Source: Ciceribacter sichuanensis | GTDB taxonomy: Bacteria > Pseudomonadota > Alphaproteobacteria > Rhizobiales > Rhizobiaceae | Assembly: GCF_024055605.1 (NCBI RefSeq) | Contig: NZ_JAMXLX010000001.1 | Coordinates: 930,001 to 994,000 of the forward strand | Length of the DNA: 64,000 nucleotides | Direction: 5' to 3' | Shown: piece after piece, positions 1 through 8,432 of the stretch | How the letters are laid out: the number at the start of each line of letters is the position of its first letter | Numbering within the stretch: the first letter of the stretch is position 1 | Notes under the pieces: model-generated | Database searches by the model: none | What the model was told of the DNA's origin: nothing | Seen by the model: the letters and a program-made list of their open reading frames with translations, nothing else | Position numbers and translations under genes: made by a program

Positions 1-118
1 GGGGGTGCCTTTTGCCGCCCCTGCTTTCTTGTTTTTTCCGAGCCTGTACAATGGCTGCCAAAGGGTGACTGGCATGCCATGCCTTGTCGTGTTCATGCCA
101 AGATTGGGATGCGCTTAG

Positions 119-217
119 CGCATCGGCCCGAAAATCGGAATCGATTTTCGGAAAAGCTCGATGCGTAGATTCAAGATATTAGAGCGCCGTGCGTCCAAAT
201 GGACGCACGGCGCTCTA
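119..217. repeat. compound intergenic palindrome (rhizobial type)
   Basis: Two consecutive stem-loops. The first has outer arms CGCATCG (119-125) and CGATGCG (159-165) around inner arms CCGAAAATCG (128-137) and CGATTTTCGG (142-151). The second is a perfect 17-bp hairpin, 180-196 with 201-217, with a 4-nt AAAT loop. The arrangement looks like the short mosaic palindromes dispersed between genes in Rhizobiaceae. Assigning it to a named family such as RIME would need a genome-wide copy search. It contains no ORF. Confidence 0.75.
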
Positions 218-267
218 GCTCTCTCCGGCTGTGTTCCCGTTGCATTCATTATCAAGGTTTTTTTTGG

Positions 268-296
268 TTGACATGTGAACATAGGTTGAACAAAAT
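268..296 (+). promoter_or_regulatory. sigma70-type promoter with embedded LexA operator
   Basis: A consensus -35 TTGACA (268-273) is followed after 17 nt by a weaker -10 CAAAAT (291-296). The spacer carries GAAC-N7-GAAC (277-291), the direct-repeat LexA box known from Rhizobiales. A repressor bound there would block RNA polymerase, so the downstream micro-ORF at 324 is predicted to be DNA-damage inducible. The promoter may also contribute to dnaE, which begins about 230 nt downstream. Confidence 0.75.
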
Positions 297-323
297 GGAA
301 ACATAAAGAGTAAGGGGAGAGCC

Positions 324-410
324 ATGACTGAAATTCTTCGTGATGTCGCCGCATTCGCCTCCATTACCATGTTCGTCGCCAGCGTATCGGTGCTTGTGCT
401 GGCTCTTTGA
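324..410 (+). CDS. SOS-controlled single-span membrane microprotein (SidA-like)
   Basis: A 28-codon ORF. A strong ribosome-binding site (AAGGGGAGAG) ends 3 nt before the ATG. The protein has a short charged N-terminus (MTEILRDVAAFAS) and an uninterrupted hydrophobic run to the last residue, ending VLVLAL, as expected for one inner-membrane helix. It lies directly behind a promoter whose spacer contains a LexA box. Size, topology and control recall SidA, the 29-aa LexA-regulated membrane peptide of Caulobacter that delays division by acting on FtsW/FtsN. The functional match is inference, since I cannot align the two. The ORF is too short for most gene callers and sits 113 nt before dnaE. Confidence 0.7.
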   Translation: MTEILRDVAAFASITMFVASVSVLVLAL

Positions 411-523
411 CAGCTGTCGCATTTCTGTAGAGATCATCTCGGCATTGCCAATGCGGTCTGGACTTCGTTGCTCGGTCGGTCGAGAATTGAGCCGAGTCCT
501 TGCAGGTTGGAGATCGTACGGGA

Positions 524-3500
524 ATGGGTGATATGGCAACTGCGGAAGCCGGATCGGGTGTCTTCGAGGAGGGCCCGGGCTTTGTCCATCTGAGGATGCA
601 CTCGGCCTATTCGCTGCTTGAAGGTGCCTTGCCGCTCAAGAAGATACTGGGCAAGGCAGTTTCCGACAATCAGCCCGCCATCGCGATCACGGATACTAAC
701 AATCTGTTCGTGGCGCTCGAATTTTCCCAAAAGGCGATCGGGGACGGCATTCAGCCGATCATCGGCTGCCAGATGTCGATCGATATGGAGGATGCCGAGG
801 GCGAAAGACGCCCCGGACAACTCGCCGGCTATCCCGCCATCGTTTTACTTGCCGCCGACGATGAAGGGGCGGAACGCCTCGTCGATCTCGTCAGCCGCGC
901 CTACCTCGGCGGGGATTCGAGCCAGGCGGTGCATATCAGCGTTTCTTGGCTGGAGGAGCGTGGAACCGAAGGCTTGATTGCACTGACGGGTGCCTCCAAG
1001 GGTCCCGTGGACGTCGCTCTGAGGGAAGGGCATCGGCCGCAGGCCGAGGCTCGCCTTTTGACGTTGAAGCGCCTGTTCGGCGATCGGCTTTATGTCGAAC
1101 TGCAGCGTCACGGCGAATATGATCGGGGTCACGAACGCCGCATGGTGGCGCTTGCCTATGAGCACGATCTCCCGCTGGTCGCGACGAACGAGGCCTTCTT
1201 CCCGACCAAGGCCGATTACGAAGCCCATGACGCCCTGATGGCTGTCGCCCATAACGCAATCGTCTCGGATGACAGCCGTTTCCGTCTGACGCCGGATCAT
1301 TATCTCAAGAGCCGGAAGGAGATGTGCGAGCTTTTCGCCGATCTGCCGGAGGCGCTGGAAAACACGATCGAGATTGCGAAGCGTTGCTCGTTCTTCGTCG
1401 ATACTCGCAAACCCATCCTGCCGCGCTTCGCCGGCGTCGGCTCCGACCCGGAAGAGGCGGAGAGGGCCGAGGCCGAAGAGATGCGTCGGCAGGCGGTCGA
1501 AGGCCTCGACCGGCGATTGGCAGCCCTCGGCATGGCCGAAGGGTTCGAGGAGAAGGACTATCGCGAGCGACTGGAGTTCGAGCTTTCGATCATCGAGCGC
1601 ATGAAGTTCCCGGGTTACTTCCTGATCGTTGCGGACTTCATCAAATGGGCGAAGCAGCATGACATTCCGGTCGGTCCCGGTCGTGGTTCGGGTGCGGGGT
1701 CGCTGGTTGCCTATGCACTGACCATTACCGACGTCGATCCGCTGCGTTTTTCGTTGCTGTTCGAACGCTTCCTCAATCCGGAACGCGTCTCGATGCCCGA
1801 CTTCGATATCGACTTCTGCCAGGACCGCCGTGAAGAGGTGATCCGCTACGTGCAGCAGAAGTACGGGCGGGAGCAGGTGGCGCAGATCATTACCTTCGGT
1901 TCGCTGCAGGCACGCGCGGCGTTGCGCGATGTCGGTCGCGTGCTTGAAATGCCCTATGGTCAGGTCGATAAGATCTGCAAGCTGGTGCCGAACAATCCGG
2001 CCAACCCGACACCGCTTTCCAAGGCGATCGAGGAGGAGCCGAAGCTGCAGGAAGCGGCCGAGGAAGAGCCGGTGGTTGCCCGTCTTCTCGATATCGCCCA
2101 GAAGATCGAGGGTCTTTATCGCCACGCCTCGACGCACGCAGCCGGCATCGTGATCGGCGACCGTCCGCTGTCGAAGCTCGTGCCGATGTATCGCGATCCT
2201 CGTTCCGACATGCCGGTTACCCAGTTCAACATGAAGTGGGTCGAGCAGGCAGGCCTCGTCAAGTTCGACTTCCTTGGTCTGAAGACGCTGACGGTCCTGA
2301 AGACCGCGGTCGATTTTGTTCGCCGCCTCGGCATCGAGGTCGATCTCTCGGCGATCCCGCTTGACGACAAGAAGACCTACGAGATGCTGTCGCGCGGCGA
2401 GACGGTCGGCGTGTTTCAGGTGGAAAGTGCCGGCATGCGCAAGGCGCTGATCGGCATGAAACCCGACTGCATCGAGGACATCATTGCGCTCGTGGCGCTC
2501 TATCGTCCCGGTCCGATGGAAAACATTCCGGTCTACAACGCACGCAAGCATGGCGAAGAGGAAATCGAGTCGGTCCATCCGAAGATCGATTACCTGCTCA
2601 AGGAAACCCAGGGCGTTATCGTCTACCAGGAACAGGTCATGCAGATCGCGCAGGTGTTGTCGGGCTATTCGCTCGGCGAAGCCGACCTGCTGCGCCGTGC
2701 CATGGGTAAGAAGATCAAGGAGGAGATGGACAAGCAGCGCGCCCGTTTTGTCGATGGCGCCGTCAAGAACGGCGTGTCGAAGAACCAGGCGGATGTCATC
2801 TTCGATCTCCTGGCCAAGTTCGCGAACTACGGCTTCAACAAGTCGCATGCGGCCGCCTACGCCATTGTTTCCTATCAGACAGCCTATCTGAAGGCGCACT
2901 ATCCGGTCGAATTCCTCGCCGCGACCATGACCTACGATATGGCCAACAGCGAAAAGCTGAACGACTTCCGGCAGGACGCCGGTCGTCTCGGTATCACTGT
3001 CGTTCCGCCATCGGTCCAGACGTCCTACCGCCGTTTCGAGGTGGGCGAGAACCGCATCTATTACGCTCTGGCCGCCATCAAGGGCGTGGGCGATTCCGCC
3101 GCCGAGCACATCGTCGAAGTCCGGGGCGACAGGCCTTTCGCCTCGATCGAGGATTTCTGCCTGCGCATCGATCCCAAGCAGATCAACCGTCGCGTCTTCG
3201 AAAGCCTGATTTCGGCCGGCGCCTTCGATTGCTTCGGTCATGATCGCGCCGAACTGGTCAACGGTCTCGACCGTGTTCTCGGTTATGCCCAGCGCGCGCA
3301 GGAGAACGCCGTTAGCGGACAGTCCGACATGTTTGGATCAGGCGGGGCCAGCGGGCCGGAGAAGATCGCCTTCCCCACCTATAACGCCTGGCTACCCTCG
3401 GAAAAACTGCTGCGCGAATTTCAGGTTCTCGGCTTCTACCTGACCGCCCATCCGCTCGATTCCTATCGCTCGCTGTTGGAAAAGATGCGGGTGCAGACCT

Positions 3501-4015
3501 TCGCTGATTTCGCCCAGTCGGTGCGGCAGGGAGCGACCGCCGGACGTCTGGCAGGCACGGTCACGTCGCGTCAGGAGCGCAAGACCCGCACCGGCAACAA
3601 GATGGGCATCGTCACGCTGTCGGACTCCTCCGGCCAGTATGAAGCCGTGCTCTTTTCCGAGGGGCTCAATCAGTACCGCGATCTGCTCGAAGCCGGAAAG
3701 TCGCTGGTCATCACCGTTCAGGCGGATGAACGCCCCGAGGGCATCGGCCTGCGCATCCAGACGGCACAGTCGCTTGAGGAGAAGTCGGTCCAGATGCAGA
3801 AGGCGTTGCGCGTCTATGTGCGCGACAGCGGGCCCCTGAAAACGGTCGCCGCTCACCTCAATACGCGTGGTGACGGTCTCGTCTCGTTCATCGTCATCAA
3901 GGAGGACGGCAAGCGGGAGATCGAGGTCGAACTCACCGAGAAATACCGGATCTCGCCCGAGATTGCGGCTGCCATGCGGGCCGCCCCGGGTGTGGTGGAT
4001 GTCGAACTGGTGTGA
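524..4015 (+). CDS. dnaE: DNA polymerase III subunit alpha
   Basis: Catalytic subunit of the replicative polymerase, 1163 aa from the ATG at 524. A TTG at 500 and an ATG at 533 are alternative starts. The order is the N-terminal PHP domain (FVHLRMHSAYSLLEGAL), the polymerase core with GPGRGSGAGS and the metal-binding PDFDIDF near residue 425, the third acidic site in VKFDFLGLKTLT, helix-hairpin-helix repeats, and a C-terminal OB fold. The length and the PHP motif fit DnaE1, the essential enzyme. The SOS-induced DnaE2 is shorter and is usually found with imuA/imuB, which are absent here. A weak hairpin follows the stop. Confidence 0.97.
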   Translation: MGDMATAEAGSGVFEEGPGFVHLRMHSAYSLLEGALPLKKILGKAVSDNQPAIAITDTNNLFVALEFSQKAIGDGIQPIIGCQMSIDMEDAEGERRPGQLAGYPAIVLLAADDEGAERLVDLVSRAYLGGDSSQAVHISVSWLEERGTEGLIALTGASKGPVDVALREGHRPQAEARLLTLKRLFGDRLYVELQRHGEYDRGHERRMVALAYEHDLPLVATNEAFFPTKADYEAHDALMAVAHNAIVSDDSRFRLTPDHYLKSRKEMCELFADLPEALENTIEIAKRCSFFVDTRKPILPRFAGVGSDPEEAERAEAEEMRRQAVEGLDRRLAALGMAEGFEEKDYRERLEFELSIIERMKFPGYFLIVADFIKWAKQHDIPVGPGRGSGAGSLVAYALTITDVDPLRFSLLFERFLNPERVSMPDFDIDFCQDRREEVIRYVQQKYGREQVAQIITFGSLQARAALRDVGRVLEMPYGQVDKICKLVPNNPANPTPLSKAIEEEPKLQEAAEEEPVVARLLDIAQKIEGLYRHASTHAAGIVIGDRPLSKLVPMYRDPRSDMPVTQFNMKWVEQAGLVKFDFLGLKTLTVLKTAVDFVRRLGIEVDLSAIPLDDKKTYEMLSRGETVGVFQVESAGMRKALIGMKPDCIEDIIALVALYRPGPMENIPVYNARKHGEEEIESVHPKIDYLLKETQGVIVYQEQVMQIAQVLSGYSLGEADLLRRAMGKKIKEEMDKQRARFVDGAVKNGVSKNQADVIFDLLAKFANYGFNKSHAAAYAIVSYQTAYLKAHYPVEFLAATMTYDMANSEKLNDFRQDAGRLGITVVPPSVQTSYRRFEVGENRIYYALAAIKGVGDSAAEHIVEVRGDRPFASIEDFCLRIDPKQINRRVFESLISAGAFDCFGHDRAELVNGLDRVLGYAQRAQENAVSGQSDMFGSGGASGPEKIAFPTYNAWLPSEKLLREFQVLGFYLTAHPLDSYRSLLEKMRVQTFADFAQSVRQGATAGRLAGTVTSRQERKTRTGNKMGIVTLSDSSGQYEAVLFSEGLNQYRDLLEAGKSLVITVQADERPEGIGLRIQTAQSLEEKSVQMQKALRVYVRDSGPLKTVAAHLNTRGDGLVSFIVIKEDGKREIEVELTEKYRISPEIAAAMRAAPGVVDVELV

Positions 4016-4105
4016 TCGGCCCGTGGCGGGCGGATAGCTCGTCAATTCACGATCATGATTGAGGGCGCGTTCAGTCGGTGAAGGGCCGCTATTGGTTTCC
4101 TATGG

Positions 4106-4136
4106 CGCCGGCAGGCTGAGAGCATGCCGGCGATTT
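4106..4136 (+). terminator. probable dnaE terminator hairpin
   Basis: Perfect 8-bp stem CGCCGGCA (4106-4113) / TGCCGGCG (4125-4132) followed by only three T residues. It sits between the convergent dnaE and L,D-transpeptidase genes. The short T-run makes intrinsic termination uncertain. Confidence 0.4.
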
Positions 4137-4141
4137 CCGTG

Positions 4142-5404
4142 TCAGCCCTTCCGTGACCGATGGGTGAGTGTGATGAAGTCGGTGCCTTGGCCGGTTTCCA
4201 TGCTGATGCCATTGTCGGAAATGGTGATCGAACTGCCTTCGCTCAGCATTCCTTCGATGCGGTGGCGAATGTCTTCCGGGATATGGATGCGGTCAAGCGC
4301 GCTTGCGGCATCGTGAAGTGCGGGATCTCCGGCCGGTTCGGTGATGCCGAGGCGCTTCATCATTTTCGACGGCAGGTCGTTTTCCAACGTCACCGCAAGC
4401 CACTCGGCCTTGCCCGAGAGACGGCTGACATCGGTAGCCTCGAGGAAATGCGTACCGAGAGCAATCTCCGGGTTGGAGATGTCGATCGGAGCCTCGAAGA
4501 CCGGTTTGAAATCCTGCCGGACCATGATCTGGCCGCGTGGCGGTTCGCCGCGACCGGCGCTCTTGTAAAGCGCCTCCACGAATTCCGGCGTAATCAGTTC
4601 GCCCTTGGTGGATATCTCCTTCCAGCGCTTGAAGCCGTTGACGGCGGAAATGGTCAAGGCGCCGATGTGGCCATCCGGTACGCCTGCGTCGAAGCCGAGT
4701 TCCGCCAGCACTTGCTGCACATCGAGAATGGTTTCGCGCATGCCGCGGCGCGTGATGAGGATCCGCAGGGGTGAAGGCTCTTCGAGAATGACCTTGGCGG
4801 AAGCGCCTGCCTTGGGCATAACATCCACCATCGCCACCTGGACCGACTTGAAGGAGGCGTCGATAGTGGTCGGGCGGAGCTGTGCATCGGAAAGCAGCAT
4901 GCCATCCGGCGTCGGTATGCGCGGTGAAAACAGCGTGCGGTGGCTGATGCTCGTCGGGCGCACGGGATCATCCGTGATGATCACATGCGCGCCACGTTCG
5001 GTCATGGAGAATAGCGCCTTGGCAAAGTCGCCCGGCAGACGCACGCAGCCATGAGAGGCCGGGTAGTTCGGCACGCTGTTCGATTCATGAAGGGCGACAC
5101 CCGACCATGTAATGCGCTGCATCCAGGGCATGGGCGCATTCGAATAGAGATTGGACTCGTGATATTTGCGCTTTTCGAGGATCGAGAAGATGCCGGAAGG
5201 GGTCGTGTGTCCCTGTTTGCCTGTCGAGACCTTCGAAGTCGCCACGATCTGTTCGCCGTCATAGACGACAAGTGACTGGTCGGTCTTGGAGACGAAGATC
5301 TGGAGGGTGCCGCCATTGCCTGCAAGGGCAGGGGAAGCGAGTGAGGTCGCAGAAAGAAGGCCGAGGGAAACGGCAAGGGACTTGAACATACTAAACGATC
5401 CCAT
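4142..5404 (-). CDS. L,D-transpeptidase (YkuD domain) with peptidoglycan-binding domain
   Basis: Secreted or periplasmic enzyme expected to make 3-3 peptide cross-links in peptidoglycan or to anchor proteins to it. About 420 aa from the ATG at 5404; an ATG at 5389 (MFKSLAVS) is equally possible. A signal peptide ends near ASPALAG. The YkuD domain follows, with the catalytic signature ASHGCVRLPGDF including the active-site Cys. A peptidoglycan-binding-like segment (VQQVLAELGFDAGVPDGHIG) lies in the second half. The closest functional group is the rhizobial YkuD enzymes, which shape polar growth in Agrobacterium-type cells. It is monocistronic and convergent with dnaE. Confidence 0.9.
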   Translation of the reverse strand: MGSFSMFKSLAVSLGLLSATSLASPALAGNGGTLQIFVSKTDQSLVVYDGEQIVATSKVSTGKQGHTTPSGIFSILEKRKYHESNLYSNAPMPWMQRITWSGVALHESNSVPNYPASHGCVRLPGDFAKALFSMTERGAHVIITDDPVRPTSISHRTLFSPRIPTPDGMLLSDAQLRPTTIDASFKSVQVAMVDVMPKAGASAKVILEEPSPLRILITRRGMRETILDVQQVLAELGFDAGVPDGHIGALTISAVNGFKRWKEISTKGELITPEFVEALYKSAGRGEPPRGQIMVRQDFKPVFEAPIDISNPEIALGTHFLEATDVSRLSGKAEWLAVTLENDLPSKMMKRLGITEPAGDPALHDAASALDRIHIPEDIRHRIEGMLSEGSSITISDNGISMETGQGTDFITLTHRSRKG

Positions 5405-5547
5405 ACGCAATACAGATACGGCTAAAATAGTCGCCGAAGTTTAAGGAAAGTTTGAAGAGGTATGGCTCATCACAACCTTGTGTTTGACCAGCCGTGCCAG
5501 CCCGTATCTTGCCGGCACGATCTCAACGATTGTCTGCGAGATTGATT

Positions 5548-6321
5548 TCAGGCGATTTTTCCGCGTCGGTTGTTCGCGAAAAAGAGCTGGGGGCTTGCGA
5601 GCGCCAGAAGAAGGGCTGCAAGCGGCATGCTGAAGCCGTAGCCGAGATGTTTGAAGCCGAGAGCGCCGACAAGGCCACCGAGCAGGAACATGCCGACAAC
5701 GCGCAGAAGGATCTTCAGCTTGCGCATGTCAGGCTGCACGGGCGGCTGTATGGATTGCCGGTCGAATAGCCGGTACACGAGCTTGCCGAGTTCGATGCCG
5801 ATATCTGTTACCATGCCCGTCATGTGCGTGGTGCGGATACGCGCGCCGGAGATCTTGGTGATCGTCGCGTTTTGTAGGCCCATGATGAAGCAGAGCAGGG
5901 CGGCCACCCACACGCCCGCCTGCGGGATGTGGCTGATGACAGAGCCTATGGCCCCGAAATTCAGCAGTAGCACCGCTTCCAGCGCTATCGGGTAGGCATA
6001 TTGCTTTCGACGGGCGTTCCTGCGGCCCCAGTTGATCAGGATTGCCGAACTGCCGGCTCCGGCGGTGAAACTCAGGAGCATCACCAATCCGGCTCCGACC
6101 AAGGCGAACAGGCCGAGTGCCAGATTGTCGGCGACGGACGAGATGATGCCCGACATATGCGAGGTGTATTGCCCGATTGCGAGAAAGCCGCCGGCATTGG
6201 TGGCACCGGCCACGAAAGCCAGGAGCACCCCGAGAAGAAGATCGTTCGGTCCTGTGCGGGCATGGGCGACGACGGTTCGGAAAATACGAAACTGCGGATG
6301 GCGATGCATGGGCTGGTTCAT
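5548..6321 (-). CDS. YoaK family (DUF1275) membrane protein
   Basis: 257-aa integral membrane protein. The hydrophobic profile suggests about six helices. Family features are GATNAGGFLAIGQYTSHMSG near the N-terminus and GLQNATITKISGARIRTTHMTGMVTDIG in the middle, which identify DUF1275/YoaK. Physiological role and substrate are unknown for the family, which is often called a putative transporter. The ATG at 6321 lacks a clear ribosome-binding site. It stands alone between the transpeptidase and the acetyltransferase-TPR gene. Confidence 0.85.
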   Translation of the reverse strand: MNQPMHRHPQFRIFRTVVAHARTGPNDLLLGVLLAFVAGATNAGGFLAIGQYTSHMSGIISSVADNLALGLFALVGAGLVMLLSFTAGAGSSAILINWGRRNARRKQYAYPIALEAVLLLNFGAIGSVISHIPQAGVWVAALLCFIMGLQNATITKISGARIRTTHMTGMVTDIGIELGKLVYRLFDRQSIQPPVQPDMRKLKILLRVVGMFLLGGLVGALGFKHLGYGFSMPLAALLLALASPQLFFANNRRGKIA

Positions 6322-6612
6322 GGGATCAGGTTATCGACTCAGGCGTGTCGATGAAACGGTTGGAGGATGGCCTTCACGATATACGACGAGAGCCATTGTA
6401 CGAAATTCAAGTTTTGACCTTCGTCGTGTCGTACCGTTCTGAATCCAGGCGAAGTAACCGTTGGCTGCCGCGGAAGCCGTTCAGGTAATTGGCAATCCCG
6501 ATAGGTAACTTCGTGTTATGCTGATGGAGTAGTGGCCGTCGGCTGCTCCCGCTTGCCGTAAACTCAGGTGCGTGCAATCTTCTGCCGGCAGGCGTCGAGG
6601 GGGAGCGATGGC

Positions 6613-8358
6613 ATGCAGGTTGAGGTGATCGATACACCGTCGGATTTCGAGGGCGTCAAGGACGCGTGGGACGCGCTGTTCGCGCGTGATCCCGATGCGC
6701 ATTGCTTTCTGTCGTGGATCTGGATGGCGCACTGGTTCGAACGCGCCGGCGCATGGAGCGTCCTTGCGGTCAGGCAAAAGACAGATGGACGCTATATCGC
6801 GTTTCTCCCGCTTCGCCGTCGCACGGATTTTTCCGAGGAATTGGGCTTTTCCACCAGCCTCCTTATGGGCGGGGCCTATTTCGCTGTTTACACGGGATTT
6901 CTCTGCGATCCGCAGGAAGAGGAGGCGGCAATCTCGGCGTTGGCAGAGGCCTTGTGTCTCGCACCGTGGCGGCAGCTGGATTTTCACGATGTCTTCATGT
7001 CCTCAAGACGTATCGAACTGTTGTTCAGGCATCTGCTGCAGAGGGGATATGCCATCGACAAGGTCGTGCGCCCGCGACATGTCACGGACAATGGCGACCG
7101 GATCGATCATGATGTCTATGCCTATGTTGACCTTCCGCAGGATTTCGAGACCTACCTCGCGACCTCGCTTGGCAGTCGCACGCGCCAGGATGTGCGTCGC
7201 GCTCTCAGGGATCTCGATGATCCGGTCAATGATCTTCGTGTGACGGAGGCGGATGCCGACACGATCGATACTCACCTTGCGTTCTTCAACGATCTCTGGG
7301 GCAAACAATGGATGGCCGGTCAGCCGAAATATGCGACCTGGCTGCTGGAATGCGCGCGTCACATGCTTCCGAATAGCTTTCGCGCCGGTGTTCTGCGGGT
7401 CTTCGCATTGTGGCAGGGCGGCAGGCCGCTCGCTGTCCATATCTATCTCATCGACGAAGCTCGACGGCAATTTGTCTGCTTTCTGGTGAGCCGGGATCTG
7501 TCGTTTCGAAAACCCTCTCCGGGTCTGCTGCTGCATGCCTGCGTCATCCGGCAGGCGATTGCGGAGGGTTTCATTTCCTACGATCTCGGCACCGGCGATT
7601 TTGCTTACAAATTCAGGCTGGGGGCGGGGCGACGGATTATCGAGCGTTTTCGCATCCTGTCACCTGTGAACGATGACCTTGAGCGTGTGCTGGACAATGC
7701 AAGTCTGTCGGCAGTCCAAAAGCAGGTGGAGACTTTCCTGAAGTCAGGCGACATCGCAAAGGCTGGATTGGGCCTGCGGCAGGCAAGGCAGAGATGGCCC
7801 GGTGAGACCGCATTCAGGGAGCAGGCGGAGCGGCTGGAGGCTCTGAAACGTCATGCCAGTGACTTTGCCAATGCCTCGGCCCGGCATCGTGCAGGCCATC
7901 TCGACGCTGCCGAGCGCGAGTATCGGAATATCCTCTCACTGGTTCCCCGCCATTTCGGCGCCATGCATCAGCTGGGTCTGGTGTGCCTGCAGCGCGGCGA
8001 GGCGCATGTGGCGAGGGACTGGATCAGGCAGGCGCTCGATATCCGGCCGGATTCGGTGCCGGCACTCTGCAATTATGCCAATGCCCTGATGGCTCTGAAG
8101 GATTTTCCGGCCGCGATAAAGACCTATGATCGCGCACTTTCCATCGATCCCGCACATGCCGCTTCCCTGTTTGGGCGCGGTGGCCTTCTAAAGAGCATCG
8201 GCCGGTTCGACGAGGCGTTACGGGACTTTCGAGCGTTGCTGTCGCATCAGCCGTCTCATCCGGGCGCGGTTGCCGCTTGCGCTGCACTGGTGGAGCAGGT
8301 CGTTGCGACGCAGCGGAGCGAGGAACCTGCCATGGCTGTCGAGCCGGGGCCCGCGTGA
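6613..8358 (+). CDS. CelD/BcsL-type acyltransferase fused to TPR repeats
   Basis: 581-aa two-part protein. The N-terminal part of about 370 residues is a FemAB-like GNAT fold of the CelD/BcsL type. Supporting motifs are LSWIWMAHWFE near the start and YDLGTGDFAYKFRLGAG, the usual late motif of this family, which acts in cellulose and other exopolysaccharide loci. The C-terminal part holds tetratricopeptide repeats (HFGAMHQLGLVCLQRGE, VPALCNYANALMALKDF, AASLFGRGGLLKSIGRF). The start at 6613 is chosen because GGGGGAG lies about 7 nt upstream. No polysaccharide genes are adjacent, so the acceptor is unknown. The TPR half suggests a docking role. Confidence 0.8.
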   Translation: MQVEVIDTPSDFEGVKDAWDALFARDPDAHCFLSWIWMAHWFERAGAWSVLAVRQKTDGRYIAFLPLRRRTDFSEELGFSTSLLMGGAYFAVYTGFLCDPQEEEAAISALAEALCLAPWRQLDFHDVFMSSRRIELLFRHLLQRGYAIDKVVRPRHVTDNGDRIDHDVYAYVDLPQDFETYLATSLGSRTRQDVRRALRDLDDPVNDLRVTEADADTIDTHLAFFNDLWGKQWMAGQPKYATWLLECARHMLPNSFRAGVLRVFALWQGGRPLAVHIYLIDEARRQFVCFLVSRDLSFRKPSPGLLLHACVIRQAIAEGFISYDLGTGDFAYKFRLGAGRRIIERFRILSPVNDDLERVLDNASLSAVQKQVETFLKSGDIAKAGLGLRQARQRWPGETAFREQAERLEALKRHASDFANASARHRAGHLDAAEREYRNILSLVPRHFGAMHQLGLVCLQRGEAHVARDWIRQALDIRPDSVPALCNYANALMALKDFPAAIKTYDRALSIDPAHAASLFGRGGLLKSIGRFDEALRDFRALLSHQPSHPGAVAACAALVEQVVATQRSEEPAMAVEPGPA

Positions 8359-8432
8359 TTTTCATCCGATCCGAATCGAAAAGAATTCCTTCTCTACGCC
8401 AAGATACGGTCGAAGACTGCTGGCATGCGCAG

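Noticed and set aside
845-3241. 798-codon open frame on the minus strand inside dnaE
   Set aside because: Mirror-frame shadow of a high-GC gene. dnaE is unambiguous and the antisense protein shows no domain.
500-4015. SOS-type DnaE2 (ImuC)
   Set aside because: Length, PHP motif and absence of imuA/imuB point to the replicative DnaE1 despite the nearby LexA box.
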